A stretch of DNA of 64,000 bases from contig NZ_KQ954244.1 of assembly GCF_001519075.1 (NCBI RefSeq), forward strand, positions 2,029,090 to 2,093,089. The letters run 5' to 3'. Below are positions 33,222 to 45,218 of the stretch, piece after piece (position 1 is the first letter of the stretch; every line of letters starts with the position of its first letter). Below the pieces are notes generated by a model. It made no database searches. It was not told where the DNA came from and saw only the letters and a list, made by a program, of their open reading frames with translations. The DNA is from Novosphingobium fuchskuhlense. GTDB taxonomy: Bacteria; Pseudomonadota; Alphaproteobacteria; Sphingomonadales; Sphingomonadaceae. The translations under genes were made by a program, and so were the position numbers.

Positions 33222-34391
33222 ATGGCCGACCCCGCCCACACCCATGCGCCAAAACCGGCCGGCGCGACCGGCGTTCTCGTTTTTGCGGACGGCTCCGTGG
33301 CATGGGGACGCGGTTTCGGCGCGGCGGGCAAGGCGGTGGGCGAGGTGTGCTTCAACACCGCGATGACGGGCTATCAGGAAGTGCTGACTGACCCCTCCTA
33401 TGCCGGTCAGGTCGTAACCTTCACGTTCCCGCATATCGGCAACGTGGGCACGAACCCCGAGGACATGGAAAGCCACGACGTGCCCGGCGCCATCGGCCTT
33501 GTCGTGCGCGAGGATGTGACCGACCCGGCAAATTTCCGCAGCACCGAGCCGCTGCAGGCCTGGCTCGCAGCGCGCGGCAAGATCGGCCTTTCCGGCATCG
33601 ATACCCGCGCGTTGACGCGGCGGATCCGCGTCTCCGGCGCGCCCAATGCGGTGATCGCGCACGATCCCGATGGCAATTTCGACATTCCGGCGCTGCTGGC
33701 CGAGGCGCAGGCCTGGCCCGGCCTTGAAGGCATGGACCTCGCCCGCGTGGTGAGCCGCGACGAGCAGGGCGAGTGGGAAGGCGGCGTCTGGCGGCTGGGG
33801 CAGGGCTATGCCCGCTCGCCGCACGATCCGCGCCCGCATGTGGTGGCGATCGACTATGGCGCGAAGGACAACATCTTCCGCAATCTGGTACGCGCCGGGG
33901 CGCAAGTGACGGTGGTTCCCGCCGAGACTTCGCTGGAGACGGTGCTGGCGCTCAAGCCCGCGGGCGTGTTCCTCTCGAACGGGCCGGGCGATCCCGCGGC
34001 GACGGGCGTCTATGCCGTGCCGGTGATCCAGGGCCTGCTGGAGCGCGACATTCCGGTCTTCGGCATCTGCCTCGGCCACCAGATGCTAGGCCTCGCGGCG
34101 GGCGCGAAGACGATCAAGATGCACCAGGGCCATCGCGGCGCGAACCATCCGGTGAAGCGCCATGCCGACGGCGTGGTCGAGATCACTTCGATGAACCACG
34201 GCTTTGCGGTGGACAACTCGGCGCTGCCCGAGGGCGTGGAGGAGACGCATGTCTCGCTGTTCGATGGCTCGAACTGCGGGATTTCGGTTGTCGGCAAGAA
34301 GGCCTTCGGGGTGCAGTATCACCCTGAGGCCAGCCCGGGGCCGCAGGACAGTTTCTATCTGTTCGAGAAGTTTGTGGGGATGCTGGGGTGA
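33222..34391 (+). CDS. carA: Carbamoyl phosphate synthase small subunit
   Basis: CarA is the glutaminase subunit that feeds ammonia to CarB for carbamoyl phosphate used in arginine and pyrimidine synthesis. The 389-residue product has the N-terminal CPSase_sm domain (CFNTAMTGYQEVLTDPSYAG, then VTFTFPHIGNVGTN). The class I glutamine amidotransferase domain follows, with VFLSNGPGDPAA and the nucleophile motif PVFGICLGHQMLGLA. The final triad part is FGVQYHPEASPGPQD. Its TGA overlaps, by four bases, the GTG of a small ORF that sits between carA and carB. Confidence 0.97.
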   Translation: MADPAHTHAPKPAGATGVLVFADGSVAWGRGFGAAGKAVGEVCFNTAMTGYQEVLTDPSYAGQVVTFTFPHIGNVGTNPEDMESHDVPGAIGLVVREDVTDPANFRSTEPLQAWLAARGKIGLSGIDTRALTRRIRVSGAPNAVIAHDPDGNFDIPALLAEAQAWPGLEGMDLARVVSRDEQGEWEGGVWRLGQGYARSPHDPRPHVVAIDYGAKDNIFRNLVRAGAQVTVVPAETSLETVLALKPAGVFLSNGPGDPAATGVYAVPVIQGLLERDIPVFGICLGHQMLGLAAGAKTIKMHQGHRGANHPVKRHADGVVEITSMNHGFAVDNSALPEGVEETHVSLFDGSNCGISVVGKKAFGVQYHPEASPGPQDSFYLFEKFVGMLG

Positions 34392-34750
34392 GTACAGCGC
34401 ATTTCCTGATGGCCTTGGCCGGTCTGTTGGTTGCGCCAGAGTTTGCTTTCGCAAAGCCGGGGGTCGCCATTCAAACTCAGTCCGGCGATGCGATGCGACT
34501 GCTTGGCTATATAACCTTCGGGACGGCAGATGATATTGCCGCACTTGAAGCAAACCTCGGACCATTGTCATCGCTTGGTGTAAAAGCGGCGCGGCCCAAA
34601 ACGCCGGACGGTCGTATCGAATTAATGATCCTCTTCACTGAGGGGACTGGACCCATAACCGCAGCGTTGGTTCGTCAGAAAATCACTGATGGGAAGCTGG
34701 GGCATTTTGAGTTCGAATCTATTCTCGCTCCTGAATCGGCGGTAAAGTAA
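34388..34750 (+). CDS. Small exported protein inserted between carA and carB
   Basis: This 120-residue ORF is not a known part of the car operon. It begins with GTG at 34388, overlapping the carA stop (GTGA), and its TAA shares one base with the carB ATG (TAATG). The N-terminus [20 protein letters not shown] ends in FAKPG, which looks like a signal peptide cut after AFA. The mature part has an [19 protein letters not shown] segment but no motif I recognise. Base composition is lower in GC than carA or carB. Both overlaps favour real translation, but export of a car operon product is unexpected. Confidence 0.65.
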   Translation: MSTAHFLMALAGLLVAPEFAFAKPGVAIQTQSGDAMRLLGYITFGTADDIAALEANLGPLSSLGVKAARPKTPDGRIELMILFTEGTGPITAALVRQKITDGKLGHFEFESILAPESAVK

Positions 34751-37700
34751 TGCCCAAACGCACTGACATCTCCTCGATCCTGATCATCGGCGCCGGGCCG
34801 ATCATCATCGGCCAGGCTTGCGAGTTCGATTATTCGGGCACGCAGGCGGTGAAGGCGCTCAAGGAAGAGGGTTACCGGATCATCCTGGTCAACTCGAACC
34901 CCGCGACGATCATGACCGATCCGGACATGGCGCACGCGACCTATGTCGAGCCGATCACGCCCGAGGTCGTCGCCAGGATCATCGAGAAGGAGCGCCCCGA
35001 TGCGGTGCTGCCGACGATGGGCGGGCAGACCGCGCTGAACACGGCGCTCGCGCTCGCGCGCGATGGGACGCTGGAGAAGTACGGCTGCGTGATGATCGGC
35101 GCGGACGCCGAGGCTATCGACAAGGCCGAGGATCGCATGAAGTTCCGCGATGCGATGGACAAGATCGGGCTGGAATCCGCCCGTTCCGGCATCGCACATA
35201 CGGTGGAGGAAGCGCTCGCGGTGCTCGAGCGCACCGGGCTGCCCTCGATCATCCGGCCGAGCTTCACCATGGGCGGCACCGGCGGCGGGATCGCCTACAA
35301 CAAGGATGAGTTCGTCAAGATCGTGCGCGGCGGGCTGGAAGCCTCGCCGACCACCGAAGTGCTGATCGAGGAATCGCTGCTCGGCTGGAAAGAGTACGAG
35401 ATGGAAGTCGTGCGCGACAAGCACGACAACGCCATCATCATCTGCTCGATCGAGAACGTCGATCCGATGGGCGTCCACACCGGCGATTCCATTACCGTCG
35501 CCCCGGCGCTGACGCTGACCGACAAGGAATACCAGATCATGCGCAACGCATCGATCGCGGTCTTGCGGGAAATCGGCGTTGAAACAGGCGGTTCCAACGT
35601 GCAGTTCGCGGTCAATCCGAAGGACGGGCGGCTGATCGTGATCGAGATGAACCCGCGCGTCTCGCGTTCCTCGGCGCTGGCATCGAAGGCCACCGGCTTC
35701 CCGATCGCCAAGGTCGCGGCGAAGCTCGCCGTGGGCTACACGCTCGACGAGATCATGAACGACATCACGGGGGCGACCCCGGCGGCGTTCGAGCCGACGC
35801 TGGATTATGTGGTCACCAAGATCCCGCGCTTTGCCTTCGAGAAGTTCAAGGGCGCGGAGCCGCTGCTCGGAACCGCCATGAAGTCCGTCGGCGAAGTCAT
35901 GGCGATCGGTCGCAATTTTCAGGAATCGATGCAGAAGGCGCTGCGCGGACTGGAAACGGGTCTCGATGGCTTCAACCGCGTGGTCGAGCTGGAAGGCGCG
36001 ACGCGTGATCAGATCGTCGCCGCGCTGAGCCGGGCGACGCCGGAGCGGCTGCTGGTGATCGGGCAGGCCTTCCGCGAGGGCCTGAGCATCGAGGACGTGC
36101 AGGCGGTCACCAAGTACGAGCCGTGGTTCCTGCGCCAGATCGCGGCGATCATCGCCGAAGAAACGAAGATCACGGCGGAAGGCCTGCCCATCGATGCGGC
36201 GGGGCTGCGGCGTTTGAAGTCCATGGGCTTTTCGGACAAGCGGCTGGCGACGCTGGCGGTGCGTTCGGTCGGCGTGGCGGGTGGCATGGGCGAGACGCAG
36301 GCGCGCCGCTCCGGCCTGATCCACGACGTGCTGAACGCCATGGCGGGGGCGACGAGCGAGGAAGAAGTGCGCGCGCTGCGCCACAAGCTTGGCGTGCGCC
36401 CGGTGTTCAAGCGCATCGACAGCTGCGCGGCCGAGTTCGAGGCGGTGACGCCCTACATGTACTCGACCTATGAAAGCGGCCTGTTCGGCGAGCCCGAGAG
36501 CGAGGCCGCGCCGACCGACCGCAAGAAGATCGTGATCCTGGGCGGCGGGCCCAACCGCATCGGGCAGGGCATCGAGTTCGACTACTGCTGCTGCCATGCC
36601 TGCTTCGCGCTGGGTGAGACGGACCCCGCGAGCGGCGAGGCCGGTGCCGGGTTCGAGACGATCATGATCAACTGCAACCCCGAGACCGTCTCGACCGACT
36701 ACGACACGTCGGACCGGCTCTATTTCGAGCCGCTGACCGCCGAGGACGTGCTGGAAGTGCTGGAGGCCGAGAAGGCCAACGGCACGCTGGTGGGTGTGAT
36801 CGTGCAGTTCGGCGGGCAGACGCCGCTCAAGCTGGCGCAGGCGCTGGAGGATGCGGGCATTCCCATCCTCGGCACGTCGCCCGATGCGATCGATCTCGCT
36901 GAGGACCGCGAGCGGTTCAACCGTCTGGTCGAGAAGCTGGGCCTGCGCCAGCCGCTCGGCGGCATGGCGCGCAGCCGCGACGAAGCGGTCGCGGTGGCGG
37001 ACCGCATCGGCTATCCGGTGCTGATCCGGCCGAGCTACGTGCTGGGCGGACGCGCGATGGAAATCGTCGACAGCCAGGCGCAGCTCGACGACTATATCGC
37101 AACCGCGGTGAAGGTCTCGGGCGACAGCCCGGTCCTGATCGACCAGTACTTGCGCGATGCGATCGAGTGCGACGTCGATGCGCTGGCCGATGGCGACGAC
37201 GTCGTCGTGGCGGGCGTGATGCAGCATATTGAGGAAGCGGGCATCCATTCGGGCGACAGCGCCTGCACCTTGCCACCCTACAGTCTGCCGGCCGAGATCA
37301 TTGCCGAGATGGAGCGGCAGGCGGTGCTGCTTGCCAAGGCACTGGGCGTGCGCGGCCTCATGAACATCCAGTTCGCGGTGAAGGACGGCGAGGTCTACCT
37401 CATCGAGGTGAACCCGCGCGCCAGCCGCACGGTGCCTTTCGTGGCGAAGGCCATCGGCCAGCCGATTGCCAAGTACGCCGCGCGGATCATGGCGGGCGAG
37501 AAGCTGCAGAATCTGCCTCCGATCAAGCGCGATGTGCCTTACATGGCGGTCAAGGAAGCGGTGTTCCCGTTCGCGCGCTTCCCCGGCGTCGATCCGGTGC
37601 TGTCGCCCGAGATGAAATCGACCGGCGAGGTCATGGGCATCGACAGCGGCTTCGCGATGGCCTTTGCCAAGGCGCAGCTGGGCGCAGGCATGGTGCTGCC

Positions 37701-38109
37701 GCAGACGGGTACGGTGTTTGTATCGGTCAAGGATGGCGACAAGCCTGTGATCCTGCCGGCGGTGCAGAAGCTCGTGGGGCAAGGCTTCCGCATCGTGGCG
37801 ACGGGCGGGACGGCGACGTTCCTGACCGCGGCCGGCGTGAAGGTGGAACGGGTGAACAAGGTGGCGGAAGGGCGGCCGCACATCGTCGACCGGATCATCG
37901 ACGGCGAGATCGCGCTGATCTTCAACACCACCGAAGGCTGGCAGAGCCACAAGGACTCGCAATCGATCCGCGGCTCGGCGCTCTATGGCAAGGTGCCCTA
38001 CTTCACCACGGCGGCGGCTTCGGTCGCCGCTGCGGGGGCCATCGAGGCACTGCGCAGCGCCGAACTTGCGGTACGCTCGTTGCAGGATTACTATCAGCCT
38101 TCCACGTGA
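34750..38109 (+). CDS. carB: Carbamoyl phosphate synthase large subunit
   Basis: CarB makes carbamoyl phosphate from bicarbonate, ammonia and two ATP. The 1119-residue product shows the internal duplication of two ATP-grasp halves. The first has [20 protein letters not shown] and ALDHPAEL-type lid residues around [20 protein letters not shown]. The second has [20 protein letters not shown] and [21 protein letters not shown]-terminal MGS-like allosteric domain ([20 protein letters not shown]) follows. Length is slightly above the usual 1070-1100 because of short inserts. The start at 34750 overlaps the small ORF stop by one base. Confidence 0.98.
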   Translation: MPKRTDISSILIIGAGPIIIGQACEFDYSGTQAVKALKEEGYRIILVNSNPATIMTDPDMAHATYVEPITPEVVARIIEKERPDAVLPTMGGQTALNTALALARDGTLEKYGCVMIGADAEAIDKAEDRMKFRDAMDKIGLESARSGIAHTVEEALAVLERTGLPSIIRPSFTMGGTGGGIAYNKDEFVKIVRGGLEASPTTEVLIEESLLGWKEYEMEVVRDKHDNAIIICSIENVDPMGVHTGDSITVAPALTLTDKEYQIMRNASIAVLREIGVETGGSNVQFAVNPKDGRLIVIEMNPRVSRSSALASKATGFPIAKVAAKLAVGYTLDEIMNDITGATPAAFEPTLDYVVTKIPRFAFEKFKGAEPLLGTAMKSVGEVMAIGRNFQESMQKALRGLETGLDGFNRVVELEGATRDQIVAALSRATPERLLVIGQAFREGLSIEDVQAVTKYEPWFLRQIAAIIAEETKITAEGLPIDAAGLRRLKSMGFSDKRLATLAVRSVGVAGGMGETQARRSGLIHDVLNAMAGATSEEEVRALRHKLGVRPVFKRIDSCAAEFEAVTPYMYSTYESGLFGEPESEAAPTDRKKIVILGGGPNRIGQGIEFDYCCCHACFALGETDPASGEAGAGFETIMINCNPETVSTDYDTSDRLYFEPLTAEDVLEVLEAEKANGTLVGVIVQFGGQTPLKLAQALEDAGIPILGTSPDAIDLAEDRERFNRLVEKLGLRQPLGGMARSRDEAVAVADRIGYPVLIRPSYVLGGRAMEIVDSQAQLDDYIATAVKVSGDSPVLIDQYLRDAIECDVDALADGDDVVVAGVMQHIEEAGIHSGDSACTLPPYSLPAEIIAEMERQAVLLAKALGVRGLMNIQFAVKDGEVYLIEVNPRASRTVPFVAKAIGQPIAKYAARIMAGEKLQNLPPIKRDVPYMAVKEAVFPFARFPGVDPVLSPEMKSTGEVMGIDSGFAMAFAKAQLGAGMVLPQTGTVFVSVKDGDKPVILPAVQKLVGQGFRIVATGGTATFLTAAGVKVERVNKVAEGRPHIVDRIIDGEIALIFNTTEGWQSHKDSQSIRGSALYGKVPYFTTAAASVAAAGAIEALRSAELAVRSLQDYYQPST

Positions 38110-38221
38110 TCCCCGTCATCGCGGCACTTTGAGCCCGGATCAGCCGCGAAGCTGACCGGGGAGGAACGGTTTTCCCCTGGCCCGGTTTGGCCAAGGGATT
38201 GAAAGACAAGAAGGACTAGGG

Positions 38222-38698
38222 ATGGCAAGTGTTGAAAAGCTGCCGATGCTGGCCGAAGGCTACGAGAAGCTGATGGCCGAGCTGAAGGCGCTGCGCGAGG
38301 AACGCCCCCTGATCGTGGATGCGATCGAGGAAGCCCGCGCGCACGGCGATCTTTCCGAAAATGCCGAATATCATGCCGCCAAGGAGCGGCAGGGGCAGGT
38401 CGAGGCCACGATCAGCGACCTCGAGGACAAGCTCAGCCGCGCGCAGATCATCGATCCGACGACGCTTTCGGGCGACCGTATCGTGTTCGGCGCGACCGTC
38501 ACGCTGCTCGACGATGCCGACAAGCCGGTGCGCTATCAGATCGTCGGCCAGGCCGAGGCGGACGCGAAGCGCGGGCGGATCAGCTACAACTCGCCGCTGG
38601 GCCGGGCGCTGATCGGCCGCCGCGTGGACGACGAGATCGAAGTGACGGTGCCTTCGGGCGACCGGTTCTACGTCGTCGAAAAGATCGAGTTCATCTGA
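38222..38698 (+). CDS. greA: Transcription elongation factor GreA
   Basis: GreA rescues backtracked RNA polymerase by stimulating transcript cleavage. The 158-residue product has the N-terminal coiled coil ([20 protein letters not shown], then [20 protein letters not shown]). The acidic tip follows ([20 protein letters not shown]), and then the C-terminal FKBP-like domain. Length is standard. The ATG at 38222 is preceded by AGGACTAGGG. It is separated from carB by 112 bases and ends at a bidirectional hairpin terminator. Confidence 0.97.
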   Translation: MASVEKLPMLAEGYEKLMAELKALREERPLIVDAIEEARAHGDLSENAEYHAAKERQGQVEATISDLEDKLSRAQIIDPTTLSGDRIVFGATVTLLDDADKPVRYQIVGQAEADAKRGRISYNSPLGRALIGRRVDDEIEVTVPSGDRFYVVEKIEFI

Positions 38699-38732
38699 GG
38701 CGGTTGCCCTTCAGGCAGGCCTGAGAGGAAAA

Positions 38733-38758
38733 AAGGCCGGGGTGTGATCCCCGGCCTT
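38733..38758. terminator. Bidirectional terminator between greA and the DUF4170 gene
   Basis: AAGGCCGGGG (38733-38742) pairs perfectly with CCCCGGCCTT (38749-38758) around a six-base loop. A/T runs on both sides let it stop greA from the left and the convergent DUF4170 gene from the right. Confidence 0.85.
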
Positions 38759-38772
38759 TTTCGTTGCGCGCC

Positions 38773-38997
38773 TCAGGCCGGTTTTTGCAGCTCCGGCTCG
38801 AGCAGGCGGTGGAGGTGGACCACAACGTAGCGCATTTCGGCATCGTCCACGGTGCGCTGGGCGCAGCTGCGCCAGGCTTCTTCGGCGCTGGCATAGTCGG
38901 GGTAGACGCCGACGAGATCGATCGCGTTGAGGTCGGTAAACTCGAGGTGCTGCGGGTCCTTGACCCGGCCGCCCATGACGAGGTGCAGTTTCTGCAT
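38773..38997 (-). CDS. DUF4170 family protein
   Basis: The 74-residue product begins MQKLHLVMGGRVKDPQHLEF and has DLVGVYPDYASAEEAWRSCA followed by QRTVDDAEMRYVVVHLHRLL, which I recognise as DUF4170, a small alphaproteobacterial family of unknown function. The frame is open to 39072 and would add a hydrophobic N-terminus, but the ATG at 38995-38997 gives the family length. It lies after a bidirectional terminator shared with greA. Confidence 0.85.
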   Translation of the reverse strand: MQKLHLVMGGRVKDPQHLEFTDLNAIDLVGVYPDYASAEEAWRSCAQRTVDDAEMRYVVVHLHRLLEPELQKPA

Positions 38998-39086
38998 GGC
39001 TGGCTTGTCCGTTTCCTTGGGGAGGAGCCAAGCCACTGGCAAAATGAACAGGGCGGCGCAAGCCCCGGCCACTACGGAAAGCGCTG

Positions 39087-39554
39087 TTAATCCGCCTTTT
39101 TGCCCGGCAGGTGGCGGGTTATGACGGGAGCAAGCGTGCGCAGCGCCTTGCCGGCCAGCGCCGGAAGGCGCGACGTGTCCGTCTTGGCAGGTGCTTCGGC
39201 CTTCGCTTCGGTTTCGGCTTCGGCTTCGGCTTCACCGGCAGGGGTGGCGGCCTTCTCGCCCGCGGCGCCCGCGGCATAAGCGGCGGCAAGTTCGAGGCCC
39301 ATGGCCGCGAGATCGGCCGCGCGGCGGGGCAGGGACAGGCGGGCCAGCGTTCCCTTGCGGGTCGCCCGATCACCGGTAACGCCGCCGGAGACGCTTTTGC
39401 TGCTGCGGGACATCGCGCCGGCCACCAGCGCACCCAGCAGGATGCCGCCGGCAACCATGGCGACGGGATGTTCCTCCACGAACCCTTTCACCTTGCCCAG
39501 CGGATCGGTGGGGGCTTCGGGGGATTCGGGCGGCGGCGTTTCGCTATCGGTCAT
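39087..39554 (-). CDS. Small membrane-anchored Ala/Glu-rich protein
   Basis: The 155-residue product has a proline-rich N-terminus and one glycine-rich hydrophobic segment (HPVAMVAGGILLGALVAGAM). A long low-complexity stretch of Ala/Glu/Lys follows (AEAEAETEAKAEAPAKT). It resembles the membrane-anchored YqjD/ElaB-type or DUF883-like proteins only in general layout. It overlaps the upstream 101-residue ORF by four bases, and so belongs to a run of four tightly joined genes (39087-40917) with related membrane features. Confidence 0.7.
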   Translation of the reverse strand: MTDSETPPPESPEAPTDPLGKVKGFVEEHPVAMVAGGILLGALVAGAMSRSSKSVSGGVTGDRATRKGTLARLSLPRRAADLAAMGLELAAAYAAGAAGEKAATPAGEAEAEAETEAKAEAPAKTDTSRLPALAGKALRTLAPVITRHLPGKKAD

Positions 39555-39856
39555 GCTGCGTCCTCGTCCGCTTCGGCTGCGGGGGCGAAGCGGTGTTTGA
39601 TCAGGGTGATCAGGGGGCGGCGGAAGAACCATGCGGCGAGGAGTGCCAGCGTGCCGCCGATGACAGGAAGATTGTCCTTCGCGACCGCCTTGGCTTCGTC
39701 CACGGCGTCTATCACATGGTCCATTGCCGCGTTCTTGATACGCGTCGGGATGGGTTGTTCGGCAAGACCTTCCCGCAGCGCCTGCTTGCGGCCATTGAAG
39801 CGCGCCCAGGCCTCGGCGCGCCGGGTGCGGGCTTCCTGCAGCGCCTCCTCGCTCAT
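39551..39856 (-). CDS. Small protein with one membrane helix
   Basis: The 101-residue product is a charged helical protein (MSEEALQEARTRRAEAWARF) with a hydrophobic helix near residue 68 (LPVIGGTLALLAAWFF) and a basic loop (RRPLITLIKHR). It has no recognised family. It overlaps both neighbours by four bases, which couples it to the holin-like gene upstream and the Ala/Glu-rich gene downstream. Confidence 0.7.
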   Translation of the reverse strand: MSEEALQEARTRRAEAWARFNGRKQALREGLAEQPIPTRIKNAAMDHVIDAVDEAKAVAKDNLPVIGGTLALLAAWFFRRPLITLIKHRFAPAAEADEDAA

Positions 39857-40236
39857 GTCGCGTCACTCCGTCCCTTGAGCGCGCGGGTGACGGCGCGGAC
39901 GCGGCCGAGGACGCCGAGCAGGCACAGGCCGGTGAGCGCGAGGAGGCCCAGGACAACAATCGCGAGCGCGCCCCACGGTCCGACCAGCGGTGCGAGCGCG
40001 AGCAGCAGGCCCATGACGAGCGCCATGAGCGCGAAGAACAGCAGCGCCAGCGCGAGCGCGGCAAGCGCGAGGATGCTCTTGGCGCGGCCCAGCACAAAGC
40101 CGGCGCGCGCTTTCTGGAATTCGAGTTCGGCCGTCAGCAGCGACTGGCCATCCTCGAGCAGCGCACGCGCGCCGCCGAGAAGGGTATCCTCCTCGGCCTC
40201 CGGGCCTTCTTCGGTCTGGACCTTGTTCTCGATCAC
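39853..40236 (-). CDS. Phage holin superfamily 6 / YqjE-like membrane protein
   Basis: The 127-residue product has two long hydrophobic helices, ILALAALALALLFFALMALV and PWGALAIVVLGLLALTGLCL. A polar amphipathic N-terminus precedes them (ALLEDGQSLLTAELEFQKAR). This matches the layout of YqjE/Phage_holin_3_6 proteins found next to YqjD in many bacteria. It is chromosomal and not linked to phage genes here. The start is GTG at 40234-40236, nine bases after the upstream gene. Confidence 0.75.
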   Translation of the reverse strand: MIENKVQTEEGPEAEEDTLLGGARALLEDGQSLLTAELEFQKARAGFVLGRAKSILALAALALALLFFALMALVMGLLLALAPLVGPWGALAIVVLGLLALTGLCLLGVLGRVRAVTRALKGRSDAT

Positions 40237-40245
40237 GCGCTGGGG

Positions 40246-42425
<2,180 letters not shown>

Positions 42426-42428
42426 AGC

Positions 42429-42893
42429 CTAGACGGGCTTCGCCATGATGATCTGTGTGCGTGCGAGGACGTTCATCCCCGGCGGCGCAGGCGCATCGGC
42501 GAAGCCCATGCGTTCGTAGAGCCCGAGGGCAACATCGAGCGCCCTGAAAGATTGCAGGTAGAGGGCCGGGCCGCCATGCGCGGCCGCGAATTCGAGGCAG
42601 GTCTGCACGAGCGCCCGCCCGGCACCATGTCCGCGCGCGGCCTCGGTCACCACCAGCTTGCAGAACTCGAAGCCGCTTGCACCAAGACCTTTGACGGCAA
42701 CGGCGCCGACGGTTTCCTCACCGATCCTCGCAAGGAATGCCTCGCCACCGCTGGCACGATAGTAGTTCGCGGGATCGGCCATGATCGCGGCATCCTCAGC
42801 CTCGACCACCCGGCCCATGCCTTCAAGCCACGGAATCCAGATCGCCGCGAATTCGTGGGTCTGTTGGGCGGTCATCGGGGCGATTGTCAGCAT
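42429..42893 (-). CDS. GNAT family N-acetyltransferase
   Basis: The 154-residue product has the GNAT acetyl-CoA motif in VTEAARGHGAGRALVQTCLEF, preceded by the beta-strand segment EFCKLVVTE and followed by LYERMGF. It would transfer acetyl groups from acetyl-CoA to an unknown amine. Start ATG 42891-42893. It is convergent with eno, three bases apart, and divergent from the phosphotransferase gene across 118 bases. Confidence 0.88.
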   Translation of the reverse strand: MLTIAPMTAQQTHEFAAIWIPWLEGMGRVVEAEDAAIMADPANYYRASGGEAFLARIGEETVGAVAVKGLGASGFEFCKLVVTEAARGHGAGRALVQTCLEFAAAHGGPALYLQSFRALDVALGLYERMGFADAPAPPGMNVLARTQIIMAKPV

Positions 42894-43011
42894 GGGTAGC
42901 AGATTTAGCAGGCGGCGGGCGTATGGCTAGTCGATTTCTCCTTAATCGCCCGCTTAAAACTGCTTCCCATCTGCCTGCCTCTCTGCCAGTCTCGCCGACG
43001 GAGAGTGATGC

Positions 43012-44121
43012 ATGGACGAATTTCCAAGCACGGCCGCGGCGGTAACGCCAGGCTGGATCGAAGCGCAATTGGCCCGGGCAGGGCTGCTCGGTGAGGCCCG
43101 GATTACGGGGCTGTCGTGGCAGTCCATCGGAACCGGGCAGGTGGGCGATACCGCGCGTTTCACGCTGGCCTATGACCGGCCCACGGCTGCCCCCGCCACG
43201 CTTGCGGGCAAGTTTGCCTCAGCCGATCCGACCAGCCGGGGCACGGCGGCGGCGATGATGCTCTATGTAAAGGAGGTGGGTTTCTACCGCGAGCTGGCGG
43301 GGCTGCTCGCGGTGCGCACGCCAAAGGTCTACGCGGCCGGGATCAATGCCGATGGCACCGATTTCGTGCTGCTGTTCGAGGACCTTGCCCCCGAGCGGGG
43401 CGGCAACCAGCTCGAGGGTTGCGACCTTGCCGACGCCGAAGCGGCGATCCGGCAGGCGGCGGCGCTGCACGCGGCCACGGCCGGCCATCCCAGTGTGCTC
43501 GGCGCAGAATGGCTCCATGGCCGCGAGGGGCTGCTGGCCGAGATCGGGCGGCTCTACCACCAGGCCCATGTGATTTTCCGGGAGCGCTATGACGGCCAGC
43601 TGGCAGCTGATGCTCTGGCGCTGTGCGACGAACTGGACCGGCGGGTGGAGCACTGGCTGAACCGCCAGCCCGAGGAGCCCTGCCTGATCCACGGCGATTT
43701 CCGGCTCGACAACATGCTGTTCGGCGTTGGTGGCAAAAATGGATCGGGGGGCGCCGAGCCTATCGCCATTGTCGACTGGCAGACCTGCGCCATCGGCTGC
43801 GGGATGACCGATGTGGGCTATTTCATGGGCTGCGGGATCGGCAGCGACCTACGCCGGCCCAACGAGGCGGCCCTGCTGGCGCTCTATGCCGAGGAAATGG
43901 CGCGGTATGGGGCTCCGATTGCGCAGGATGTCATGCTGCGGCGCTACCGGATCGGGGCGCTGCACGGCCTGTTCACCGCCGTGTTCAGCGCGGCCTTCGT
44001 GGTGCGCACCGAACGGGGCGATGCCAATTTCCTTTCGATGGCGCGGGGTGCTGCCGAACTCGCGCTCGATCACGACAGCATCGGCGCGCTGGATGCCATG
44101 ATGGAGAATGCACAATGCTGA
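43012..44121 (+). CDS. Aminoglycoside-phosphotransferase-like kinase
   Basis: The 369-residue product belongs to the APH/CHK kinase-like superfamily. The ATP-binding lobe contains LAGKFASADPTSRGTAAAMM, and FVLLFEDLAPERGGNQLEG is the hinge region. The catalytic loop is CLIHGDFRLDNMLF, with the Asp in HGDFRxDN, and the metal motif is IAIVDWQTCAIGCGMTDVGYFM. Such kinases in sphingomonads and mycobacteria often act on small alcohols or acyl substrates; an antibiotic role is not implied. It overlaps the next gene by seven bases and so is probably coupled to it. Confidence 0.85.
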   Translation: MDEFPSTAAAVTPGWIEAQLARAGLLGEARITGLSWQSIGTGQVGDTARFTLAYDRPTAAPATLAGKFASADPTSRGTAAAMMLYVKEVGFYRELAGLLAVRTPKVYAAGINADGTDFVLLFEDLAPERGGNQLEGCDLADAEAAIRQAAALHAATAGHPSVLGAEWLHGREGLLAEIGRLYHQAHVIFRERYDGQLAADALALCDELDRRVEHWLNRQPEEPCLIHGDFRLDNMLFGVGGKNGSGGAEPIAIVDWQTCAIGCGMTDVGYFMGCGIGSDLRRPNEAALLALYAEEMARYGAPIAQDVMLRRYRIGALHGLFTAVFSAAFVVRTERGDANFLSMARGAAELALDHDSIGALDAMMENAQC

Positions 44122-45179
44122 CCAAGGGCGACGATTTTCCGCTGCACCAGACGCCCGAGCCGATTGCCTATTCCGGCACCGACCGCAATTTCTACGACCG
44201 CTATTTCTTCAACGGCTACGCGCCGGACGGATCGGACTTCTTCGCGGCGGCTTTCGGCATCTATCCGCACCTCAACGTGGCGGATGCGCATTTCTGCTTC
44301 ATCAGAGACGGGGTGCAGCATTCGCTCCATGCCTCGCGCGAGCTCAACATGGAGCGGCTGGACCTGACCTGCGGGCCCATCGCGATTCGCGTGGAAGAGC
44401 CGCTCAAGCAGCTTTCCATCAGCGTGGAAGGGGAGGGCATCCGCGCCGAGATCGTCTTCACCGGGCGCGCTTTCCCCATCGAGGAGCCCCGCTTCATCCA
44501 CCGCATCGGGCCGCGCACCTTCATGGACTACACGCGCCTGACGCAGAACGGCCACTACACCGGTTGGGTCGAGATCGATGGGGTGCGTACGGTGCTGAAG
44601 CCCGGCACGGCTGGCACGCGCGACAGGAGCTGGGGTGTGCGCCCGGTGGGGACGAGCGACACGCAGCCGCATGGCCACGGCGTGGTGCCGCAGTTCTTCT
44701 GGCAGTGGACGCCGATCAACCTGCCCAGCCGCAGCGTTTTCTTCCATATCAACGCCGATGCGCATGGCGCGCCGTGGAACACCCGCGCGGTGATCGCGCC
44801 CGATAGCGCGGGGCATGACGGGTTCTTCGAGACGCCGTCTGCCAAGCTCGATGCGCCGCTGCAGCCGGGGACGCTGTGGCCAGCCGGCGGGGAGCTGGTG
44901 ATCGGCGGGGACGAGCCGCTGACGCTGACCTTCGAGCCCTTGCAGCGCTTCCAGATGCGCGGCCTCGGCTATACCTCGCCCAAGTGGGGACATGGCCTGT
45001 ATCACGGCGTGCTCGAGGTGGAGCGCGAGGACATTGTGCTGGCGGACATCGACCCCAAACGGATGGACAACTTCCACGTCCAGATCGTTAGCCGCGTGAC
45101 GACGAGCGCGGGCGAGGTGGGCACGGGCGTGTTCGAACAGCTGATCTTCGGCGCGTACAAGCCGCTGGGGCTGGGGTAG
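44115..45179 (+). CDS. Lipocalin-like protein (DUF7064/7065-like), partner of the kinase
   Basis: The 354-residue product is beta-rich and resembles the CrtC/AttH-like double-lipocalin fold in style, with RDRSWGVRPVGTSDTQPHGH and QFFWQWTPINLPSRSVFFHI near the middle. N-terminal NFYDRYFFNGYAPDGSDFFA and the C-terminal repeat-like half are typical of proteins encoded next to APH-like kinases. I recall these as DUF7064/DUF7065, without having checked. The function is unknown. ATG at 44115 overlaps the kinase stop by seven bases. A 10-bp perfect hairpin follows the stop. Confidence 0.7.
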   Translation: MLTKGDDFPLHQTPEPIAYSGTDRNFYDRYFFNGYAPDGSDFFAAAFGIYPHLNVADAHFCFIRDGVQHSLHASRELNMERLDLTCGPIAIRVEEPLKQLSISVEGEGIRAEIVFTGRAFPIEEPRFIHRIGPRTFMDYTRLTQNGHYTGWVEIDGVRTVLKPGTAGTRDRSWGVRPVGTSDTQPHGHGVVPQFFWQWTPINLPSRSVFFHINADAHGAPWNTRAVIAPDSAGHDGFFETPSAKLDAPLQPGTLWPAGGELVIGGDEPLTLTFEPLQRFQMRGLGYTSPKWGHGLYHGVLEVEREDIVLADIDPKRMDNFHVQIVSRVTTSAGEVGTGVFEQLIFGAYKPLGLG

Positions 45180-45188
45180 GGCAGGCAA

Positions 45189-45212
45189 GCCCCTCCCCTT
45201 GAGGGGAGGGGC
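45189..45212. terminator. Perfect hairpin between convergent genes
   Basis: GCCCCTCCCC (45189-45198) and GGGGAGGGGC (45203-45212) form a 10-bp stem with a four-base TTGA loop. There is no T-tract. It sits between the convergent lipocalin-like gene and the cyclophilin lipoprotein gene and may slow both transcripts. Confidence 0.55.
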
Positions 45213-45218
45213 GCTAGA

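Noticed and set aside
34675-37962. A 1095-codon open frame antisense to carB.
   Set aside because: It mirrors carB on the opposite strand and is only the open antisense frame of a high-GC gene; the protein is low complexity and has no motifs.
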